Shown: positions 8,595 to 17,687 of the stretch, piece after piece | Layout: each line of letters opens with the position of its first letter | Numbering within the stretch: position 1 is the stretch's first letter | Origin: Mesorhizobium sp. M00.F.Ca.ET.216.01.1.1 | GTDB taxonomy: Bacteria > Pseudomonadota > Alphaproteobacteria > Rhizobiales > Rhizobiaceae | Assembly (NCBI RefSeq): GCF_004010325.2 | Contig: NZ_SADR02000007.1 | Span: 124,001 to 188,000, forward strand | Direction: 5' to 3' | DNA: 64,000 bases | Notes under the pieces: generated by a model | Database searches by the model: none | Told to the model about the DNA's origin: nothing | What the model saw: the letters and a program-made list of their open reading frames with translations, nothing else | Made by a program: the position numbers and the translations under genes

Positions 8595-9956
8595 ATGAGC
8601 TATCCCACTGCCGGATCAGAACGAATGTTGTCCAGCCAGATGCGCTGTCGGAACGCGCTGTCGCTTCTGTTTTTCCTATGCGCAGCGTTCGCGTTCCTGC
8701 TTCGCTTCACGGTGTCACCGCAGTTGATGAACATGGTCGTCGACTATACGACCGAGGGAGGGCCATTCTACGAGAAACTGCATTTCGGCACCTATGCTAT
8801 CTTCCTGCTACTTCCTGTCGTGCTTTTCAGCCGACCGTTCCTGCTGCAGGGCGACGAAATTGGACTATTCAAAGCGCTGATCCGCTATTCAGTGCTGATT
8901 TTCGCGCTAGTGCCCTATCTGTTCATCGCCGGCAGGGCGGGTTCCTCCGGGTTTATCATCGATACGTATCTGGTGGCGGGCGCCGCAGGCTTGTCAATGC
9001 TGGCGCTGAGTGCGGATGTGCGGCGATCGTTGGGAGATGTTGTGCTTGGAATGCTGATCCTGAGCGCGGTGATCGGCACGGTCGAAGCTGTGACTAAACA
9101 TCGGCTTCTGCCCTACGGTCTGCAGGAACTGCAGTTCAGGCCAATCGGGCTGTCGATGCACCCGCTGGCATTGGGTGCGCTCTGCGCCACGGCCATCGGA
9201 TTCGTGGCGTTGACGCACTGGCGCATTTGGGTGCGGGTGGTATCGATCTTCGTATTGTTCGTCGGCTGTGCCGCGTCGGGCGCCCGTGCTGCCCTGATCC
9301 TGGCTGTTTGCGAAATCCTCATTCTGCTGCTGTTCGTTCGCTGGCCGCGCCTGTCGCTCAAGCACGGACGGCAGGCCAAGACTGTCGTGCTGCTGTTCAC
9401 CCTGGCTGGCGGCGCAATGCTGGTAGCCGTGCTGTTTTCGGGCGGGTTACTAAATCGATTCGGCAAGACGATCTTTGATGAAAATTTCATGGCGCGGGTG
9501 ACGATCTACCAGGTGTTTGGGCTCGTCAGCTGGAAAGACATCCTGTTTGGCATGAACGTTGACGACCTCCTGGCGATCGTCCGCGCGAAGCTGCATCTGC
9601 CCTACATCGAGAGTGCGCCAGTGGTCATCACGCTGCTGTTCGGCTTGCCCTTAGGGCTGCTCTTTACCGCGCTGATATTCTGGTTTGTTTTTCGGCTGCT
9701 GCGCGCGGCGCCGCTGCCAGCGTGGATCGCCACTATAACGTACCTGCTTGCTGCGCTGTCGAACAACGCGCTCTCGTCGAAAACGCCGGAGGTTGCGATT
9801 ATAGTGGTGCTGCTGCTTGCCTATAGAAACCCGCCGGAGAGCACGTCTTTGGCCGCTGCTTCATCCGGGCCGGTAGGCATCGATTCCAGTAAAGCACAGA
9901 CTGCAAACGCAGTCAGCCGGCACTATCCACAACTTCGACATTGCCTGCGCGATTAA
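8595..9956 (+). CDS. Wzy/O-antigen-ligase-like polysaccharide polymerase
   Basis: About 453 residues, very hydrophobic, with roughly ten to twelve predicted membrane helices such as LSLLFFLCAAFAFLLRFTV and VSIFVLFVGCAASGARAALI. A larger periplasmic loop lies in the second half (about 300-350). 'GARAALILAVCEILILL' resembles the (R/G)-S-R-A-A segment before the loop of Wzy and WaaL proteins. Wzy proteins have little sequence conservation, so the call rests on topology plus the neighbouring Wzz and Wzx. ATG 8595 has GGATGGA just upstream. The frame is open further upstream, but that stretch lacks membrane character and runs back into the divergent wzz gene. The 3' end overlaps the convergent gene by 44 bp (9913-9956). 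Confidence 0.72.
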   Translation: MSYPTAGSERMLSSQMRCRNALSLLFFLCAAFAFLLRFTVSPQLMNMVVDYTTEGGPFYEKLHFGTYAIFLLLPVVLFSRPFLLQGDEIGLFKALIRYSVLIFALVPYLFIAGRAGSSGFIIDTYLVAGAAGLSMLALSADVRRSLGDVVLGMLILSAVIGTVEAVTKHRLLPYGLQELQFRPIGLSMHPLALGALCATAIGFVALTHWRIWVRVVSIFVLFVGCAASGARAALILAVCEILILLLFVRWPRLSLKHGRQAKTVVLLFTLAGGAMLVAVLFSGGLLNRFGKTIFDENFMARVTIYQVFGLVSWKDILFGMNVDDLLAIVRAKLHLPYIESAPVVITLLFGLPLGLLFTALIFWFVFRLLRAAPLPAWIATITYLLAALSNNALSSKTPEVAIIVVLLLAYRNPPESTSLAAASSGPVGIDSSKAQTANAVSRHYPQLRHCLRD

Positions 9957-11355
9957 GCGTGTGAATGCCCACGCGGGCCCATGCCGGTCCCGGGCCGATC
10001 GGGCGGGGCGGCGCAAAACGGACATCGAGCTCGTCGAGCCGATCCAGCCGCATCAGCCCCAGACCGCCGCCATAGGCTCTCGACCCGTTTTGCACCGGCA
10101 ACACCAGAGCATCGCGCTGGCGGATAAAGGCGCCGCCAGGTCGAGCGGCCGAATGATTGATGGCGATCGGATTGAGCGCATGCGCAACCCACGGCCCACG
10201 CAGCGAAGGCGCGGAATAGACGGCCATCGTATCCGACGCGCTGCCATAACCGAACCGCTCCGTCCCCAACAGCCAGAAGCGCCCATCTGATTCGAGCAGC
10301 GTGGCGTCATTGAAATCCCTGCCCGTCAGCAGCACCGTGTCGCGTACCCAGCGATCCGGAAACTGCACAGCGCGGTAGAGCACAAGCTCGTGTGCGGCGG
10401 CGCTTTCGGGGATCATGAAAATCTCGCCGGCCTGAGCGAACACCTGCGGGTAAGACAGGTGATGCGGCTCCTCCAGCACCATCCTCGGTATAGCGAACCT
10501 GCCATCGTCACCAAGTTCGGCGACAGAAATCACGCCGCGACCGGTAGCGTAGGGAAATTCCTCGACAAATAGATAGTGGCGGCCATCGCGCTCGAAGACG
10601 AACGGGTCGGCGTAGAAGCGCTGGCCATCGTCCGCGAGGACGGTGAACGGCGTACCGTTGAGTTGCCCGGTTTCGGCGACACCTGGCCCGTCGATCAGCC
10701 GATAGGCAACCTGCCAATAGAAGGGGCGCCGTCCAAGTCTGAGTTTTTGCACTGTGCGGTCGACCAACCCCCTGCAGAAAAACGGCAGATAGTGCCGGAC
10801 AAAGCCGCCGTTTTTCAGGGTCGGCGGCGAGCAATCGGTAATCGGCACAAGTTGGCCCTGGGAAAAACGGGCGACGCTTTGCGCGACCAGCGAGATGGCC
10901 CCGGCGAGCAAGTCGTTGCAGATGCGAGACAGCCAGAGCCGATCGCTGAGCATTGGCCGCCCCCGGGCGACTGCAACGCCGTCGAGGCGAACGGCAAGTT
11001 CGGGCAGTCGCCCGCTCGCCAGCATCTCGGCCACACCGGCGGGAAAGGTGCTGTGGCCGCAAAATTCGAGCGTCAGGACCGGTGTGCCTCGTCCTGCGGC
11101 AGTGGCAGTGAGATCGACCACAAGGTCGGCGGGACCAGAACCGTCAGACGGCAACGGCTCGCAACGGCTTGCCAATGAGGGACCGAAGCGCTGGCTCTCG
11201 ATCGCTAGCACGCCATCCAACCCGCGTGCGGTGGGCGTAGGGGCCAGCGCGCGGCAGCTCGAAACCACGTGACCAGCCGCATTCAACCGCACCAGAAGCT
11301 CATTTTCCCAGCGCCGAGATCCAGCGGCATGGCTGATGATTAAAATCTTACTCAA
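9913..11355 (-). CDS. Two-domain protein with GH43-like beta-propeller (GIPC-transferase-like) C-terminus
   Basis: 480 residues. The N-terminal ~190 residues (MSKILIISHAAGSRRWENEL...) look like a Rossmann-like domain reminiscent of formyltransferase- or glycosyltransferase-like regions in surface-polymer loci, with 'DLVVDLT' near residue 80. The C-terminal ~280 residues contain repeated blade-like units, including FYADPFVFERDGRHYLFVEE, 'HLSYPQVFAQAGEIFMIPES' and 'GRFWLLGTERFGYGSA'. This is the five-bladed propeller pattern annotated in bacteria as related to glucosamine inositolphosphorylceramide transferase. Such proteins accompany EPS clusters but their biochemistry is not settled, so a sugar-transferring or modifying role is inferred. 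The gene is divergent from wecB across a 191-bp AT-richer gap. Confidence 0.6.
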   Translation of the reverse strand: MSKILIISHAAGSRRWENELLVRLNAAGHVVSSCRALAPTPTARGLDGVLAIESQRFGPSLASRCEPLPSDGSGPADLVVDLTATAAGRGTPVLTLEFCGHSTFPAGVAEMLASGRLPELAVRLDGVAVARGRPMLSDRLWLSRICNDLLAGAISLVAQSVARFSQGQLVPITDCSPPTLKNGGFVRHYLPFFCRGLVDRTVQKLRLGRRPFYWQVAYRLIDGPGVAETGQLNGTPFTVLADDGQRFYADPFVFERDGRHYLFVEEFPYATGRGVISVAELGDDGRFAIPRMVLEEPHHLSYPQVFAQAGEIFMIPESAAAHELVLYRAVQFPDRWVRDTVLLTGRDFNDATLLESDGRFWLLGTERFGYGSASDTMAVYSAPSLRGPWVAHALNPIAINHSAARPGGAFIRQRDALVLPVQNGSRAYGGGLGLMRLDRLDELDVRFAPPRPIGPGPAWARVGIHTLNRAGNVEVVDSAG

Positions 11356-11546
11356 TCGAATATATTCTTTTCAAGACTGCTGATGCAAGATACTTGCCGG
11401 TTAGACCTTTCACAAGGGGAGCAACGTGAGGTCAGTTGTTAATCATATATTAAGATTAAGATTACGAACGCGCTTTCTGCCGTTATCATGATTCTTACGA
11501 CGAACAGTCAACAGGTCGTGTGGGCTTCTGGCGACCAGGATCAGCA

Positions 11547-12701
11547 ATGAACGTCATTTCGCATCCAAAACTGCCATCCAGGCAAAAACTGTTGATCGTG
11601 TTCGGCACGCGGCCAGAGGCGCTCAAATGCTTTCCGGTGGTGCGTGCCGCGCTTGCCCATCCAGGCTTTATTACCGAGACATGCGTCACTGCCCAGCATC
11701 GCGAGATGGTCGATCAGGTTATCGAATTGACGGGCCTGCCGGTGCATCACGACCTCAACATCATGCAGCCCGGCCAGACATTGTTCGACGTGACCTCGCG
11801 CGTGCTCCTGGGCATGGCCGAAGTGCTGGAGAAGGCGAAACCCGATATCGTCGTCGTGCAGGGCGACACCACCACGGCGATGACCGCGGCTCTGGCTGCC
11901 TTCTACAAGCGCATTCCGGTCGCCCATGTCGAGGCAGGGTTGCGCAGCCACGATATCTACTCTCCCTTCCCGGAGGAACTGAACCGCAAGATCGCTGGCA
12001 ACATCGCTACCTGGCATTTTGCGCCGACCATCCAGGCGCGCGACAATCTCATCGCCGAAGGGAAGGCTGCGAGCACCGTCTTCGTGACCGGCAACACGGT
12101 GATCGACACGCTGTTGCATTTTTCCGGGGCGATCGACGCCGACAGACTGATGAGCGCAAAGCTAGCCACCCGTTTCCCCTTCCTCGATCCCGCCAAGAAA
12201 ATGATCCTCGTCACCGGTCATCGCCGTGAGAATTTCGACGGCGGCATCCACCGTATCTGTACGGCGCTGAAGGGATTGGCAGTGCGCGGGGACGTGCAGA
12301 TCGTCTACCCGGTCCATCCCAACCCAAATGTGCGGTCGGTGGTCAATGCAGAACTAGGGGACGTGCCGAACGTCCATCTGGTCGACCCGCAGGACTACCT
12401 GCCGTTCCTGTACCTGCAGAAGCAGAGCTACCTGGTGCTGACCGATAGCGGCGGCGTGCAGGAAGAAGCGCCCTCGCTCGGCAAGCCGGTGCTGGTGATG
12501 CGGGAGAATACCGAACGACCCGAAGGGATCGCTGCGGGTACCGCTCGTCTCGTCGGCACCGATGTCGAAAAAATCTTGTCCAATGCCAATAGCCTGCTCG
12601 ATGATCAGGCGGCCTATCGCGGCATGGCGGAACGACACAACCCATATGGCGATGGCCGGGCCAGCAACCGGATCGTTGAGGAACTGCTGCATCATGGCTG
12701 A
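11547..12701 (+). CDS. wecB: UDP-N-acetylglucosamine 2-epimerase (non-hydrolysing)
   Basis: 384 residues, the usual length for WecB. It interconverts UDP-GlcNAc and UDP-ManNAc in the cytoplasm. The N-terminus KLLIVFGTRPEALKCFPVV is the family's defining GTRPEaiK loop. Further hallmarks are VQGDTTTAMTAALAAFY, AHVEAGLRS, the 'PFPEELNRK' active-site segment, 'GHRREN' and 'LTDSGGVQEEAPSLGKPVL' for UDP binding. ATG 11547 is preferred over an in-frame start at 11520 because it gives the family N-terminus and follows CAGGA. The 3' end overlaps the dehydrogenase start by eight bases. With wecC and the WecG-like gene downstream it forms an ECA-like UDP-ManNAcA synthesis and transfer cassette. Confidence 0.93.
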   Translation: MNVISHPKLPSRQKLLIVFGTRPEALKCFPVVRAALAHPGFITETCVTAQHREMVDQVIELTGLPVHHDLNIMQPGQTLFDVTSRVLLGMAEVLEKAKPDIVVVQGDTTTAMTAALAAFYKRIPVAHVEAGLRSHDIYSPFPEELNRKIAGNIATWHFAPTIQARDNLIAEGKAASTVFVTGNTVIDTLLHFSGAIDADRLMSAKLATRFPFLDPAKKMILVTGHRRENFDGGIHRICTALKGLAVRGDVQIVYPVHPNPNVRSVVNAELGDVPNVHLVDPQDYLPFLYLQKQSYLVLTDSGGVQEEAPSLGKPVLVMRENTERPEGIAAGTARLVGTDVEKILSNANSLLDDQAAYRGMAERHNPYGDGRASNRIVEELLHHG

Positions 12702-14016
12702 AATCAAGACCGTTTCCGTTATCGGCATGGGCTATATCGGCCTGCCGACCTGTGCCATTTTCGCCAGTCGCGGGCTCGACGTCATCGGCGTCGATGTTAA
12801 CGAGTCGGTGGTCGAGAAGGTCAATCGCGGCGAAATCCACATCGTTGAGCCGGACCTTGATGGTTTGATCCAGAAGGTTGTAGCCAACGGCAAGCTCAGG
12901 GCCTTCCGTACGCCGCAGCCGGCGGATGCCTACGTCATCGCCGTGCCAACCCCGATGACCCAGGACCACAAGCCGGACGTGAGCTACGTGCTCGCGGCGG
13001 CACGAAGCATCGCCTCCGTGCTGAAACGGGGAGACCTTGTGGTGCTGGAATCGACATCGCCAGTCGGCACGACGCGCATCATGGCGGGGCTGCTTGCCGA
13101 GCTGCGGCCCGATCTCAAATTTCCTGTCCTGCATGGCGAAGAGGCCGATGTCCTGGTCGCCTATTCGCCTGAGCGCGTACTGCCGGGAAAGGTCCTGACC
13201 GAGCTGATCAACAATGATCGCTCGGTAGGCGGACTATCACGCAAGTCGTCGGAACGAGCCGCAGCACTCTATTCAACCTTCGTTGCCGGCGATCTGTTTA
13301 TGACCCAGGCCGAAAGCGCGGAACTGGTGAAGCTGACCGAGAATGCGTTCCGCGACGTCAATATCGCGTTCGCCAACGAGCTTGCGGCAGTGTGCCAGGA
13401 CCTGTCACTCAACGTATGGGAGGTGATCGATCTCGCTAACCGACATCCCCGCGTAAACATCCTGCAGCCGAGCCCCGGCGTTGGCGGCCACTGCATTGCG
13501 GTCGATCCATATTTTATCATCGACGCGGCGCCAAATAATACTCGGCTGATAGCTTCGGCACGCCGGATCAATTCCGAGCGTCCCTTGTCGGTCGTCAGGG
13601 ATATTGAAGCCTTGCTCGACCCTACCCGCAAGCAGACGATTGCTTGTCTTGGCCTCAGCTTCAAACCCAACATCGACGATATGCGCGAGAGCCCGGCTGT
13701 CGAGGTGGTGAAACTTTTGTCCGACATCCCCAATCTGAAGATCATTGCGGCTGAACCCAACACAGATAGGCTGCCGCATGAACTCGAGGGCAAGGGCATC
13801 GTGTTCACCGATGCACTTTCCGCTATCGACCGGTCAGATATGGTCGTCCTGCTGGTCGACCATCGTCAGTTCAATCTGATCGATCCTGAAGCGCTCAAGG
13901 ACAAGAAGCTCGTCGACACCCGTGGTCTGTGGACGTGGCGCAAGGCACGCAAGCCAGACGCCCGCATTGAAGGCAAGAAATCAGAGATTCTTGCAAGAAC
14001 AGAGGAGGCTGCATGA
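12694..14016 (+). CDS. wecC: UDP-N-acetyl-D-mannosamine dehydrogenase
   Basis: 440 residues. It oxidises UDP-ManNAc to UDP-ManNAcA using two NAD+. The N-terminal Rossmann motif is VSVIGMGYIGLPTCAIFA. The middle domain contains the catalytic cysteine in SPGVGGHCIAVDPYFI, and the C-terminal UDP-binding domain has GLSFKPNIDDMRESPAVEV. 'SPVGTTR' and 'ERVLPG' are also typical of the UDP-sugar dehydrogenase family. ATG 12694 overlaps the last codons of wecB. The larger open frame upstream is internal to wecB. Its stop overlaps the WecG-like start as ATGA (14013-14016), so the three genes are tightly coupled. The exact sugar is inferred from the wecB neighbour; UDP-Glc or UDP-GlcNAc dehydrogenases are close relatives. 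Confidence 0.9.
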   Translation: MAEIKTVSVIGMGYIGLPTCAIFASRGLDVIGVDVNESVVEKVNRGEIHIVEPDLDGLIQKVVANGKLRAFRTPQPADAYVIAVPTPMTQDHKPDVSYVLAAARSIASVLKRGDLVVLESTSPVGTTRIMAGLLAELRPDLKFPVLHGEEADVLVAYSPERVLPGKVLTELINNDRSVGGLSRKSSERAAALYSTFVAGDLFMTQAESAELVKLTENAFRDVNIAFANELAAVCQDLSLNVWEVIDLANRHPRVNILQPSPGVGGHCIAVDPYFIIDAAPNNTRLIASARRINSERPLSVVRDIEALLDPTRKQTIACLGLSFKPNIDDMRESPAVEVVKLLSDIPNLKIIAAEPNTDRLPHELEGKGIVFTDALSAIDRSDMVVLLVDHRQFNLIDPEALKDKKLVDTRGLWTWRKARKPDARIEGKKSEILARTEEAA

Positions 14017-14813
14017 GCGCACACGACTTGGCATGGGCGCAGCACTCTTTGCTGGCGTCGCGGCGCCGGGAGTTCCTCGGCACGCCGATCCATGCACTGA
14101 CCATGGCCGAGACGCTGGCCATCGCCGATGAGGCGATGAGCCTACGGCGGCCGCTGCATCATGTGGTCGTGAATGTCGCCAAGCTTGTAAACATGCGCAA
14201 GAACAACGAGCTGCGCGAGGATGTTGCAACGGCGGATGTGATTAACGTCGACGGCAAGGGCGTGCTTTGGGGGGCACGTCTTTGCGGCATCGCGCTACCG
14301 GAGCGGGTAGCGGGTGTCGACATCATGGTCAATCTGCTGCGCCTGTGCGCAAGGCGCGGCTATAGACCCTTCCTGCTGGGCGCCGAACAGCACGTTCTCG
14401 ATGCGGTCAAAGGGCGACTTGCCAGTGATTATCCGAGCCTCGTCATTGCCGGCATGCGAGATGGTTATTTCAAGCCGGAAGACGAGCCCGCGATCGTCGA
14501 GATGATCAACGCCTCGGGCGCCGACTGCCTGCTGGTGGCCATGCCGACGCCGCGCAAGGAGCGCTTTCTCAAGCGCTATCGCGACGAACTCGCTCCGAGT
14601 TTCGTCATGGGCGTCGGCGGCAGTTTCGATGTCTATGGCGGTAAGGTTGCGCGGGCGCCGAAACTCGTGCAAGCGGCCGGTCTGGAGTGGCTATTTCGCG
14701 TCGCACAGGAGCCGCGACGCTTGTGGCGCCGCTACTACGATACCAACACTGCCTACGCAGCGCTGCTGTGGCGGGAGTTCTGGAACCGCCAGCGCCGAAA
14801 CGTCGATCTATAA
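14013..14813 (+). CDS. WecG/TagA/CpsF-family N-acetylmannosamin(uron)yl transferase
   Basis: 266 residues of the GT26 family, which adds ManNAc or ManNAcA to undecaprenyl-PP-GlcNAc. The family pattern is clear: 'VVVNVAKLVNMRKN' with the conserved N..k, 'ADVINVDGKGVLWGARLCG' with the catalytic aspartate, 'RVAGVDIMVNLLRLCARRGYRPFLLGAEQ', 'LLVAMPTPRKERFL' and 'GVGGSFDVYGGKVARAPK'. It follows wecC with an ATGA overlap, which points to ManNAcA as donor sugar. The C-terminal amphipathic stretch 'EPRRLWRRYYDTN' is the usual membrane-associating tail. It acts at the cytoplasmic face early in repeat-unit assembly, which implies a GlcNAc-PP-undecaprenol acceptor made by a WecA-like enzyme not seen in this window. 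Confidence 0.9.
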   Translation: MSAHDLAWAQHSLLASRRREFLGTPIHALTMAETLAIADEAMSLRRPLHHVVVNVAKLVNMRKNNELREDVATADVINVDGKGVLWGARLCGIALPERVAGVDIMVNLLRLCARRGYRPFLLGAEQHVLDAVKGRLASDYPSLVIAGMRDGYFKPEDEPAIVEMINASGADCLLVAMPTPRKERFLKRYRDELAPSFVMGVGGSFDVYGGKVARAPKLVQAAGLEWLFRVAQEPRRLWRRYYDTNTAYAALLWREFWNRQRRNVDL

Positions 14814-14956
14814 GTACAGTTATCCGGACAACAGCAGCGCCGGCTCTGAAGCTGCTGCATCGGCCCAGGTCAGAATCGCTTTTCCGGAACTACGACATAG
14901 CAAGTTCAAAAAGGCTGGTTCTTCGCGCGCGAACACATGCGCGCGCCATCGCGGGT

Positions 14957-16396
14957 CTATGCGATCCGTAGCCGCGCCCACAGCTTGGACGCGAATTGCA
15001 TTGCGGCGGCAGGGTGGAACAGCCACGTCAGCCCGAAGAAAACCACTGCGCCAGCGGTGCCGCCCGCGACGAGCGAGAAGATGGCCGGCGTATCGCCCAG
15101 TACAGCGCTGGCAAGCCTGGCGGCCAGCCCCGCGCTGAACGAGATGACGACCGAGACGCCGATGTCGCGCCACGGCACCGGCACTGGAGTGAGCCGCTCG
15201 CTGATGATGATGCAGGCTACGAGGCCGGCCAGCGATCCACCCGCCAGCGCCAAAGCGGCGCCGACCTCCGCCATCTTAGGGATCAACAGAAGTGACAGTG
15301 CGATCGTTGCCACCGAGCCGAAGGAGTTGGCGATGATCAGCAGCCACGGCCGCTTGTGCGCGTGCACCACCGCGCCATAGACGAAGCTCGTGAGGTTGGC
15401 ACACAGCACGCTGAAGGCAATGATCGGAAAGAGCAGGCCGAAGCGGCCGTGGTATTCCGAGGGCAGCAGGAGTTGCGTGATGTCGTTGCTGAGTGCGACC
15501 AGCATCGCTGCAACCGCCAGGCAAAGGCGGATCATCAAGGCCATCAATTGCGACAGCAGCCGGCCCGATGCCGCAGGCCCCGCCTCATCGAACTGGCTGA
15601 CCACCTCAGGAAAGGCACCCATGTTGATGGCGTTGGCGACCATGTCGATGGGCTGGCGGGCCAGCGCATAGGCTGCGGCGAAGATCGCCACGGCGCCGGC
15701 ATCGTAATAGATCTTGAGGAACACCCGCTCTGCGCTGTTGAGGCCGAAGCCTACCAGCGCCATGATGATCAGGGGCACTCCGAGGGCAAAGAACTCCTTC
15801 TGGGTGAAGCGTGGCGGACCGGCAACGACACGTCGCGATGCCATGATGCCCGCCGCGAGGCCGGCGATGACTACGCCGAGGCTGGAGCCAAGCGATACCG
15901 TCAGAAATGAATCCTGAAAGATGGCGATGGCGCCGATCGGCAGCACGAGTTGCAGCAGGGCGCGCAGGGCTTCGAGCATCGAATAGACCGAATGGCGCTG
16001 CTGCATCTGCAGCACCGTCAACGCGAAGCGGCCGATCGAGCCGGCGATCAGGTAGCTGCAGACGGCGATTGCGAACTCGACCCAGCGCTCCGGCACGATC
16101 ACTGCCGAGGCGACCACGGATATGATCAGCGCTAATGCCGTGGTGGCAAGCAACACCTGGCCGGCCAGCGTCAGGCTGCCGCGGCTGATGTCGCCTTTGC
16201 CGCCAAGCCTGAGCAAGGCGATGCGCAGCCAGTTGGTGACGGCAATGTCGGTCATTTCGCCTACGGTCACCACCAGGGTCAGCAGGCCATACTCGGTCTG
16301 GTCGATCAACCGCGTCACGACGACCAGCAGGAGCAGTGCGGAGATTCGCGTCAGCAGGATCGCCGGAGCATAGATGAGCGTGGAACGGAGCAGCAA
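14957..16396 (-). CDS. Wzx-type polysaccharide flippase (MOP superfamily)
   Basis: 479 residues with about 12-14 hydrophobic helices, opening TLIYAPAILLTRISALLLLVVVTRLIDQTEYGLLTL. That opening is the common start of polysaccharide_synt/MATE-type exporters, with the aspartate/glutamate after TM1 and 'YG' before TM2. It would flip the undecaprenyl-linked repeat unit across the inner membrane before Wzy polymerisation. The start is a TTG at 16396 with GGGGA seven bases upstream; no ATG fits. It ends convergently with the WecG-like gene, separated by 143 bp that show no clear terminator. It is divergent from the second GT4 gene across 169 bp. Confidence 0.87.
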   Translation of the reverse strand: MLLRSTLIYAPAILLTRISALLLLVVVTRLIDQTEYGLLTLVVTVGEMTDIAVTNWLRIALLRLGGKGDISRGSLTLAGQVLLATTALALIISVVASAVIVPERWVEFAIAVCSYLIAGSIGRFALTVLQMQQRHSVYSMLEALRALLQLVLPIGAIAIFQDSFLTVSLGSSLGVVIAGLAAGIMASRRVVAGPPRFTQKEFFALGVPLIIMALVGFGLNSAERVFLKIYYDAGAVAIFAAAYALARQPIDMVANAINMGAFPEVVSQFDEAGPAASGRLLSQLMALMIRLCLAVAAMLVALSNDITQLLLPSEYHGRFGLLFPIIAFSVLCANLTSFVYGAVVHAHKRPWLLIIANSFGSVATIALSLLLIPKMAEVGAALALAGGSLAGLVACIIISERLTPVPVPWRDIGVSVVISFSAGLAARLASAVLGDTPAIFSLVAGGTAGAVVFFGLTWLFHPAAAMQFASKLWARLRIA

Positions 16397-16565
16397 AGGT
16401 TCGTCCCCGAGAAATTCACCTTCGATTAACCGTCGACCGGCGGAAAATCCAGGGCGATGACGGCAAAGGGTGAACAGATTCAGTTTGAACTAAAAGATTT
16501 GTCGTAAACCTTATTTGCAAGCTTTGCTTTGCGGTTACCCGGCATGTGTTATCCGAAACGGAGTC

Positions 16566-17687
16566 ATGTTGCAGCGTCCTGTTCACAACCGAAAAGTGCA
16601 TGTCCTGGTCGCGACGCCCGCGGGCGTTTCGGGGCAGGGGGGCATCGACCGCATCATGGGGGCGCTAAATCACGAACTCGAACGGCAAGGAGGCACCGAT
16701 ATCGACGCCCGTTTCCTTCCCAGCCGTGGTTCGGGCCCGGTTGCGCTGTCGGCCTTCCACATGACCGGCTTTTGCTTGCGGATGCTTGCAGCGCGCATGG
16801 CCGGACACGTTGATGTCGTCCACATCAATGTGTCGAGCTTTGGCAGCACCTACCGCAAGATGGTCATTGCGAAGTGTGCCCAACTGCTCGGTATCCCATA
16901 TGTGTTGCATTTGCACGGAGCACAGTACCAGACATTCTGGCAAGAAAACCGCAGCTTTATGAGCCACCGCATCCGGCAAATGTTCGAGCATGCCAGTCGA
17001 GTCGTGGTTCTGGGCCGTATCTGGCGTGACTTCGTCGCAGCCCGGGCGCCAGGCGCTGCCGGGAACATTGTTATCGTGCCCAATGCCACCGAAGTCCCGT
17101 CCCTGGCTCATGTTGGTGGCGGAGACACCGTTCATATCCTGTTCCTGGGTCGTATCGGCGACCGCAAGGGCATACCGCAATTGCTGGATGCGTTGCACCG
17201 CATGGAGCCCATCAAGGATTGGCGCGCGACGATCGCCGGCGATGGCGAAGTCGAGGCGACACGGTTGAGATCGGCCGAACTCGGCCTTGCCGAGCGCATC
17301 AGTTTTCCAGGCTGGGTCGGACCCACCAAGGTCGCATCACTGATCGCTTCGGCGGACATTCTGGTACTTCCCTCCTTTGCCGAAAATCTGCCGGTCTCGA
17401 TCATCGAAGGGATGGCCGCCGGCCTTGCGGTGGTGACGACGCCTGTCGGCGCCGTGGAAGACATCATCACCAACGAGCAATCCGGCTTGCTGGTGCCGCC
17501 CGGCGACGTTGCGGCATTGACCGAGGCGCTGACCCGCTTGATTGAGGATACCGCACTGAGGGCCAGGCTTGGTGCTGCCGCTATGGCCGTGCATCGGGAA
17601 CGGCTTGAGCTTTCTTCGTTCGCGGCATCGATTCGGTGTGTGTGGCATGAGGCAGCACGCGGCATGCGGCCCGGAGCAAAATCATGA
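16566..17687 (+). CDS. Glycosyltransferase family 4 protein
   Basis: 373 residues with a GT-B layout. The N-terminal acceptor domain has VHVLVATPAGVSGQGGIDRI with a glycine-rich loop, then 'VDVVHINVSSFGSTYRK' and 'LGIPYVLHLHGAQYQTFW'. The donor domain starts at 'HILFLGRIGDRKGIPQLLDAL' and carries the E-x7-E motif in SFAENLPVSIIEGMAAGLAV, with 'GDGEVEATRLRSAELGLAERISFPGWV' before it. It probably adds one sugar of the repeat unit. ATG 16566 is chosen because CGGAG lies just upstream and the family N-terminus starts there; an earlier in-frame start at 16515 adds unrelated residues. Its stop overlaps the next start as ATGA (17684-17687). Confidence 0.87.
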   Translation: MLQRPVHNRKVHVLVATPAGVSGQGGIDRIMGALNHELERQGGTDIDARFLPSRGSGPVALSAFHMTGFCLRMLAARMAGHVDVVHINVSSFGSTYRKMVIAKCAQLLGIPYVLHLHGAQYQTFWQENRSFMSHRIRQMFEHASRVVVLGRIWRDFVAARAPGAAGNIVIVPNATEVPSLAHVGGGDTVHILFLGRIGDRKGIPQLLDALHRMEPIKDWRATIAGDGEVEATRLRSAELGLAERISFPGWVGPTKVASLIASADILVLPSFAENLPVSIIEGMAAGLAVVTTPVGAVEDIITNEQSGLLVPPGDVAALTEALTRLIEDTALRARLGAAAMAVHRERLELSSFAASIRCVWHEAARGMRPGAKS

